Shown: positions 59,126-64,000 of the stretch, one piece after another | Position numbering within the stretch: the stretch's first letter is position 1 | Layout: every line of letters begins with the position of its first letter | Assembly (NCBI GenBank): GCA_002633025.1 | Contig: NMRB01000494.1 | Location: 193,060 to 257,059 of the forward strand | Direction of reading: 5' to 3' | DNA: 64,000 bases | From: Notospermus geniculatus | Lineage: Eukaryota > Nemertea > Pilidiophora > Heteronemertea > Lineidae | Notes under the pieces: generated by a model | What the model was told of the DNA's origin: nothing | Databases searched by the model: none | The model's input: the letters and a program-made list of their open reading frames with translations, nothing else | Made by a program: the position numbers and the translations under genes

Positions 59126-60399
59126 CTGAAATTACAGAGAGAAAATCTTCCTGAGGTAAATGAAAATTATGTTGAACGTTATGTCAACCTCTTGTTCAAT
59201 GTGAAATAGAAACGTCCAGAAATGGCATCAACACACTTGCCATCATTTTATTGATTGTGAGCATTATCGCATTGAAAAACCTGCACAGAGAAATCGCCCA
59301 CATAGAACCTTAACTGCATCCAAGTAGAGAGTGGTATGCATTTACGGTACATGAAAAACGAAATTATATATTAACATTTGGAACAAACATAGTGAGTTGT
59401 CAGCCCGTAATTTTAGTCAAGAAGGAAGCAACTCCTGCGGCCGTTTTTCCAAGTACATTTTCAAGACAAAAATGGACAGTTGCCCAGTTGAGTTACATTC
59501 CTCTACCAGCCATGGATAGCTTTCATATCTTTACAACACTCAGGAAATATTTACAGATGGTTTAGTGCGGCTTAGAAACATGACATTCATCAAACTTCTA
59601 ATATTAGAAGTATAAAGGAGTAGATAAAAAACTGTACATTCAACTGAATATATTCGAAGCCAAGCAAAAGTAACAAGGAAGGATGGTATGTTTGAAGTGT
59701 ACAACTGAAATAGTCAATGGATTATGTAGTCAGCCAGAATTTCAATTGGTCTGATGTATTCATATGGAAAGAAAGTTTATACACACACGCAATGTGTACG
59801 AGTACCAGGGCTCGAAATTCACGGGAGGCATCGAAGACAATCATGCTTTTTCCCTTGTCTTGATTCAAAGCAGAATTTTCTTCAATAATCCCAAATGAAA
59901 GAGGTGCCCTTCCTCACAAAACAACCAACTGTGCCCTTTTCACCAAGAATTGCTGTGCCCCTGCAAAACATGGGCCCTGGAATATGTTGCTTAAAGAGGA
60001 GAAAAGATGGCAGAGAATGCATGATTGTTATAGCTCACTCGCGTAAGCTTAAAAATGCAGGTGAAAGTGTAGTACCTGTATTTTCATGTGTAAATTTAAA
60101 ATGTGAAGGTGAAATTATTGATTTGTCTTTCTTTTCATCTGAAAAGGGAAAATAACTCTCCGTCAAAACTATTTAAGGTCCCTTATACCTTATATTAAGG
60201 TCTAAGAATTCCGCGAGTGAAAATCAGACATACACACACTTTGTATTGAGCAGCATGGTGATTTTAGTCCACAACCAGTACTCATTTCATAGTTCAAAGG
60301 TAAGACCTGCAGTGGTGAAAACTACAGTACTACAGCTTTTCTCAAATATTGTAGTTGGTGGCAGAGGCGCATACACCCTAATTCTAACAAGCTTATTAC
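59126..60399. other. RANBP3 intron 7
   Basis: 1.27 kb. The plus-strand open frame 59895-60155 (86 residues) sits in sequence without splice or family support. No exon or element was identified. Confidence 0.7.
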
Positions 60400-60552
60400 C
60401 TTCCGAGTCCGAGGTATTGGGTGTCCCAGATACTGGATGATGGTGCGGCGTCTTTGTGGCAAATGGATTTGTTGCAAAAGTTTCCCTGGTGCTAGGATAC
60501 CTAAATTTAGAGGGAGGATAGGCCACCATGATGAAGGACATGAAGAGCCAAA
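60400..60552 (-). CDS. RANBP3: RANBP3 exon 7 (acceptor uncertain: 60552 or 60500)
   Basis: Donor GTAATA at the 3' side, phase 1 out. The coding frame is fixed by the next exon and reads YPSTRETFATNPFATKTP then HHHPVSGTPNTSDSEG. Acceptor TGTGTCAG (exon edge 60552) fits the phase 1 of exon 6 but adds a hydrophobic start (WLFMSFIMVAYPPSKFR). Acceptor CCTCTAAATTTAG (edge 60500) has the better pyrimidine tract but needs phase 2. Confidence 0.7.
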
Positions 60553-60639
60553 CTGACACACATTAGGATTCTTGAATGAAAACGTGGAAATTAAACTGCT
60601 TAATTCCAACTTTTGATACATCAGACAGAGACTACTTAC

Positions 60640-60702
60640 TTGCTGCACTTCCTGCAAAAGCTGCAGGTGGGACAACAGATGCACCAAAGCCACCAATGTG
60701 TC
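60640..60702 (-). CDS. RANBP3: RANBP3 exon 6
   Basis: 63 bases with acceptor CTTTTATTTTAG and strong donor GTAAGT. In phase 1 entry it encodes HIGGFGASVVPPAAFAGSAA. It leaves in phase 1, which conflicts with the most obvious acceptor of exon 7. If the weaker donor GTAGTC four bases further on were used, it would leave in phase 2 and fit. Confidence 0.8.
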
Positions 60703-60899
60703 CTAAAATAAAAGAAGAAAATGCTCACCACTTGTTAGATAAAACACAAGATACCAATGACAAGATCAGAAAAGTATTTCTTGACTGCACAAATCTTAGT
60801 CTTTGTCTAAGCCAATTTTTAAACACACAACATTTGCACAAAAAAGTTAATGCTTTCTATCTGGAAACGCTGCAGAACAAGAATGTAGAATAATCCTAC

Positions 60900-61004
60900 C
60901 AACTGGGACATGAGTAAAGTGAGTTAAGGGTCTGAATGCACCAGGTCTGCTTCCTGCTGGTGGTGATCGTGCCTCCGGATGTGCAGCATATGAAGTGCCA
61001 TTTT
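60900..61004 (-). CDS. RANBP3: RANBP3 exon 5
   Basis: 105 bases, phase 1 to 1, acceptor CTCTCTTTGCAG, donor GTAGGA. It encodes a Pro/Ala/Ser-rich segment containing ARSPPAGSRPGAFRPLTHF. The FRPLTHF word resembles the later LRPSAL and LKPATL words. Confidence 0.85.
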
Positions 61005-61326
61005 CTGCAAAGAGAGAGCCAACAAAATGAACTGTCCAATGAGAAGAAATCAGTAACTGCTCATTATCAATTCGCCTAACTCATTACTTAGTAGACCAAC
61101 CAACAGATAGAAAACTTGGCTGTTTTCAAAAAAGTGGCATCTGGTATAAGTAACATTTCAGACACAAATAACTGATTGTATCTCAGTGAGTCACTGGGAA
61201 GTTACTATGAAGTTAATATCCGGACAAATGGCCTTTGGACATCTCATATAAGAGAACCAAGTTTGTATTCAAGGGTGCAACAACCCAGAATGTGACAAGA
61301 CATTAAGTATGGCCCTGTGGTCAAAC
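61005..61326. other. RANBP3 intron 4
   Basis: 322 bases with no recognised feature. Confidence 0.8.
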
Positions 61327-61363
61327 CTTTCTTTGTTTCTTCCTGTTTTGGCCCGTCAGGTTT
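61327..61363 (-). CDS. RANBP3: RANBP3 exon 4
   Basis: 37 bases, phase 0 to 1, acceptor GTATGTTTTCAG, donor GTTTGA (unusual). It encodes KPDGPKQEETKK, a charged linker. The phase matches both neighbours. Confidence 0.82.
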
Positions 61364-61633
61364 CTGAAAACATACAACAGATACTTGTCATGATCATATA
61401 TGTCATGTCATGATCATATGTGAAATGTGATCGCCTGGTTTTAAGTGGAAAATTGTTATACTTATAGCCTTATATGGTGTTTAGCTTTTTAAGAAGTTAC
61501 AGTTTGCACCTCCGCACAGCATTTTATGAAGTCAAGAAAGTTTTCTCCATCCCTCATTTATGAAGATATATCTTGAGGTAGGCTGCTCAGCTGGCCACAA
61601 CTGTTGGATTTTAAGCAGCCTTTACTGTCTCAC

Positions 61634-61692
61634 CTTTACAGCTCTGTCTGACATGTTTTGTCCAAATACAAATGATCCGCCAGAAGAACTTC
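61634..61692 (-). CDS. RANBP3: RANBP3 exon 3 (first FGQN motif)
   Basis: 59 bases, phase 1 to 0, acceptor CTCATTTTAG, donor GTGAGA. It encodes SFVFGQNMSDRAVK, the same signature as the FVFGQN(M/L).(E/D)RV motifs of vertebrate RANBP3. Here it sits close to the N-terminus. Confidence 0.95.
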
Positions 61693-61859
61693 CTAAAATG
61701 AGATAAAAAATATTCTAGCAGACTACCGTAAAACGGGGCTACTTTGCCACCCTGGGGGCTTCTTTGCCAGGCAATAGATGAAAAAGTCTGACGCCGTACG
61801 TCACTGGACAATTTTCGCAGTCATGCCTTGTAGCTAGGCCTACATGTTGTTTTTTTATA

Positions 61860-61926
61860 TCAGTCCCGGTATCATGGCTTCGACCCCGTATATGGGGTCT
61901 CAGGCCATGATACCGGGACGGACTGA
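61860..61926. mobile_element. 67-bp perfect-stem hairpin flanked by TA (copy 1)
   Basis: TCAGTCCCGGTATCATGG pairs with CCATGATACCGGGAC plus GGACTGA; inside is a second stem GACCCC-GTATAT-GGGGTC. TA lies on both sides. A second copy at about 62759-62824 has a mismatch (CCCTG for CCCGG) in one arm. It is probably a minimal TA-target miniature element. Confidence 0.8.
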
Positions 61927-62375
61927 TACAGCTCAGCTCATATGATAACATCTAAGTATTCCAGCGTATTTCAGTGTATTCCACTCTTCTTATTCACAAT
62001 CACTGTCTGCTGTACAGTCTCCAACTCCACTCAAAAACAAAAAAGGCCTAGGCCTACCGCTAGGCCTAATAATTGATGTAGGCCTAGGCCTACCTAGATT
62101 AGGCCTAGCTATTTGTGCATTCATTCCTCCTCCTCCTGCGCACATAGGCCTAGGCCTAGCCTAGCCTAGCTAAAGTGAATGACAGGGCAGGGGATTCTAC
62201 ACTTCAGTGTTTTGACTAGTTACGGTAACCATATCGCCCAGGCATAGCTTCTTTTACGATATGACATTGACGGCTATTGCCTGGGACGTTATGGTTTACC
62301 CATATGCGCCCTGTGGAGCATAGTGTATTGGCATGTACTGAATAAAATGCCCAATTACTCGCAAACCTGACNTTG

Positions 62376-62565
62376 GTTTCCGCCACCTGGTGGCCAAGCT
62401 AAGAGTCGAATCGGACCGAAACTTGGTGTCATAGGTCATTTGACCTAGGGGTATATATATACCAAGTTTCAGATCAATAGCTCCAGCGGTTACGAAACGT
62501 GCCCTGCTAACGGACGACGACGGACGCAGACCCACGACATAAGCTCACTCCAGGTGAGCTAAAAA
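62376..62565. repeat. Dispersed repeat (AGTTTCAGATCAATAGCTC type)
   Basis: It contains CCACCTGGTGGCCAAGC, GACCGAAACTTGGTGTC, TATATATATACCAAGTTTCA and a tail CACTCCAGGTGAGCTAAAA. The layout parallels 46130-46560. It is followed at 62570-62650 by CGCGAAAAT/CCGCGAA words that are themselves repeated. Such sequences are abundant in marine invertebrate genomes. Confidence 0.7.
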
Positions 62566-62758
62566 TGGCAAAGACTCGCGAAAATATCCTGCCGCGAATG
62601 TGTCTATAATTCTTGATTCGCGAAAATTCCCAGCCGCGAAATTATCTTGCTTTACAGTACTTTGCCAGGCAATAGATGAAAAAGTCTAACGCCGTACGTC
62701 ACTGGACAATTTTCGCAGTCATGCCTTGTAGCTAGGCCTACATGTTGTTTTTTTATAT

Positions 62759-62824
62759 CAGTCCCTGTATCATGGCTTCGACCCCGTATATGGGGTCTCA
62801 GGCCATGATACCGGGAGGGACTGA
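62759..62824. mobile_element. Hairpin, copy 2
   Basis: The same nested stems as at 61860-61926, carried along with the duplicated block, with one arm reading TCAGTCCCTGTATCATGG. Confidence 0.75.
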
Positions 62825-63196
62825 TACAGCTCAGCTCATACAGCTCATACAGCTCGGAGAATTCCAGTCTTCTTACGAACTCAATATCATCCGTCTGCCA
62901 TCATAGGCCACCACCATAGGCCTACCGTAGGCCTACCACCATTCACAATCACTGTCTGCTGTACAGTCTCCAACTCAAAAACAAAAAAGGCCTAGGCCTA
63001 CCGCTAGGCCTAATAATTGATGTAGATTAGGCCTAGCTATTTGCAGATTTGTGCATTCATTCCTCCTCCTCCGCACATGGCGTAGGCCTTAACAAGTGAA
63101 TGACAGCTAGGGTCAGGGATTCTACACTTCAGCGTTTTGACATGCCTCCACTCAGTTCACAAAACAGGCAGGAGGCCTACATCCAGCCTAGGCCTA

Positions 63197-63372
63197 CAGG
63201 GACGGATCCAGCATTTCGGGAAAGAGGGGGCGCACCGTGCTAGATACATTGAAATCTGCGGTCAATTTCAATGATTTGCTCCAAATTTCAGAATTTCACG
63301 GTCAATTTTAAAGATTTGTCGGCCGAAAGGGGGGGCGTGCGCCGGGTGCGCCCCCCCTTGGATCCGCGCCTG
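63197..63372. mobile_element. Second CAGGG.CGGATCCAG element, 5-bp target site
   Basis: 176 bases, left end CAGGGACGGATCCAGCATTT, right end TTGGATCCGCGCCTG. GCCTA lies directly on both sides (63192-63196, 63373-63377). It shares most of its interior with 39652-39807 (GAGGGGGCGC, ATTTCACGGTC, GGCC.AAAGGGG). Confidence 0.88.
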
Positions 63373-63421
63373 GCCTAGGCTATGTAGGCTATGTGTACGT
63401 CATTGACAACACACTGCACTA

Positions 63422-63457
63422 CTGTGCTGTGCTGTGCTGTGCTGTGCTGTGCTGTGC
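63422..63457 (+). repeat. (CTGTG)n microsatellite
   Basis: Seven uninterrupted CTGTG units. Confidence 0.95.
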
Positions 63458-63544
63458 ATGTTATGTAATGCATGCATGAATCATGGAGGAAAATTCCTCC
63501 ATGCATGAATGTACACACTCGTCACACATCCTATTCCTACCTAC

Positions 63545-63589
63545 CTGAGCCTCCCGATTGAGCTGGATTCTCAGTCGTTTTCGCAGAAT
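63545..63589 (-). CDS. RANBP3: RANBP3 exon 2
   Basis: 45 bases, phase 1 to 1, acceptor TTTCTTTCACAG, donor GTAGGT. It encodes DSAKTTENPAQSGGS, a polar disordered stretch. It is followed by a 1.85-kb intron full of repeats. Confidence 0.88.
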
Positions 63590-63726
63590 CTGTGAAAGAA
63601 AAACTAAACGTCTTTATCCTGCTTTCAGACAAAGATTATAGGGATTTGTTTCAATCAGGAAATAGGAAAGGAAGATTTAATTAGATGCATTTGACGCAGT
63701 AAAATATCGTAAATACTGGCGCTTAC

Positions 63727-63739
63727 CAGCGTCAGCCAT
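63727..63739 (-). CDS. RANBP3: RANBP3 exon 1 (start codon)
   Basis: Only 13 coding bases, ATGGCTGACGCTG, then donor GTAAGC. They give MADA and the first base of the next codon. The start was chosen because it opens the first exon in frame and resembles the MAD start of vertebrate RANBP3. The frame is also open further upstream, but that part overlaps an inverted repeat. Confidence 0.88.
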
Positions 63740-63846
63740 GTTTGACTGGAAAAACAGCAGAGAAGATATTCGACGCCTATGATATATGGGAAGCCACGAC
63801 ATAAAAAATTGTGAGCTGCGAACGTTGCGACGGAAATTTATTAATG

Positions 63847-63957
63847 GGGAGGTTTCGAAATCAAACGACAAACCAAAACTTTACGACATTGCATTTTCGG
63901 TACAAAAATAAAGTTGTCGTTAACGTTTACGTTTATCGTTTGATTTCGAAACCTCCC
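63847..63957. repeat. 22-bp perfect inverted repeat at the 5' end of RANBP3
   Basis: GGGAGGTTTCGAAATCAAACGA at 63847-63868 and its exact complement at 63936-63957 bracket 67 bases, about 110-220 bases upstream of the start codon. It may be a small element or a promoter structure; no clear target duplication was found. The promoter itself must lie in this region (63740-64000), but no TATA box was identified. Confidence 0.8.
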
Positions 63958-64000
63958 TTATCCCGGGTCCCTTATGGCATGAAAATAACCCGATTGTTTG

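Larger units (their letters stand above)
61762..63141. repeat. Duplicated block of about 460 bp around a dispersed repeat
   Basis: 61762-62216 and 62660-63141 both start CTTTGCCAGGCAATAGATG and end GGGATTCTACACTTCAG.GTT. They share GCCGTACGTCACTGGACAAT and an embedded hairpin. Indels affect the AGGCCTA-rich part. The 440 bases between contain an N and unrelated repeat, so this is either an insertion after duplication or mis-joined alleles. Confidence 0.88.
61693..63544. other. RANBP3 intron 2, made largely of repeats
   Basis: 1.85 kb holding a duplicated block (61762-62216 and 62660-63141), a dispersed repeat (62376-62565), an N at 62372, the element at 63197-63372 and a (CTGTG)n tract. AGGCCTA-type words are very dense. 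Confidence 0.85.
55653..63739 (-). other. RANBP3: Gene locus: RANBP3, complete
   Basis: RANBP3 is a nuclear RanGTP-binding protein that acts as a cofactor of the exportin CRM1/XPO1; in vertebrates it also binds RCC1 and exports SMAD2/3 and beta-catenin. Eighteen coding exons give about 611 or 627 residues depending on one splice choice (human about 567). The layout is: short N-terminus, FVFGQNM motif (about residue 30), Pro/Gly-rich region with repeated LRP/LKP-L motifs, acidic linker, two more FGQN motifs (about 305 and 345), the Ran-binding domain (about 375-515), and a basic KRP..KRPR tail that could be a nuclear localisation signal. All phases agree except at exons 6/7. The polyadenylation signal AATAAA lies 71 bases past the stop codon. 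Confidence 0.97.

Noticed and set aside
59895-60155. 86-residue plus-strand frame inside RANBP3 intron 7
   Set aside because: No recognisable domain or splice sites; antisense to an intron of a well-supported gene.

Overview
The window is nuclear DNA of an animal, AT-rich, with short exons, long introns and many small inverted-repeat elements. The abundance of AGGCCTA-type words, the short dispersed repeats and the divergence of the two proteins from vertebrates suggest a marine invertebrate, most likely an echinoderm or hemichordate. That placement is inference; no rRNA or mitochondrial marker is present to prove it. No bacterial-style operons, CRISPR arrays or phage genes were seen.

Two protein-coding genes are supported, both on the minus strand. 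The first is a protein 4.1 family gene (EPB41/coracle type). It runs from a start codon at 43057 down past the left edge of the window. Exons for an acidic N-terminus, the whole FERM domain and the FERM-adjacent segment can be read with matching splice phases (43057 to 8399). Three more in-phase candidate exons lie further down (5003-4962, 4567-4500, 613-527). The spectrin-actin-binding and C-terminal domains were not found, so the gene probably continues beyond base 1. The second is RANBP3, a RanGTP-binding CRM1 export cofactor. It is complete, with 18 coding exons from 63739 to 55729 and a polyadenylation signal at 55658-55653.

Region by region: 1-14.7 kb holds the 3' half of the 4.1 gene with several miniature elements and a 0.77-kb duplication that carries two FERM exons twice across an N. 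14.7-30.2 kb holds large introns and the F1-lobe exons. 30.2-43 kb is one 12.8-kb intron. 43-55.6 kb is the 5' region of the 4.1 gene and intergenic DNA with a tRNA-like element, a 120-bp telomere-like foldback element with an 8-bp target duplication, and a 0.72-kb element with 137-bp terminal inverted repeats beside a GC-rich candidate promoter. 55.6-64 kb is RANBP3, whose second intron carries a duplicated hairpin-bearing block.

The two genes have no known joint pathway. Protein 4.1 links membrane proteins to spectrin and actin at the cell cortex; RANBP3 works in the nucleus. The most unusual content is the dense set of small, probably non-autonomous transposons whose target duplications can be read directly, and the single-N joins, several of which are flanked by repeated sequence and look like unmerged contig ends or alleles.
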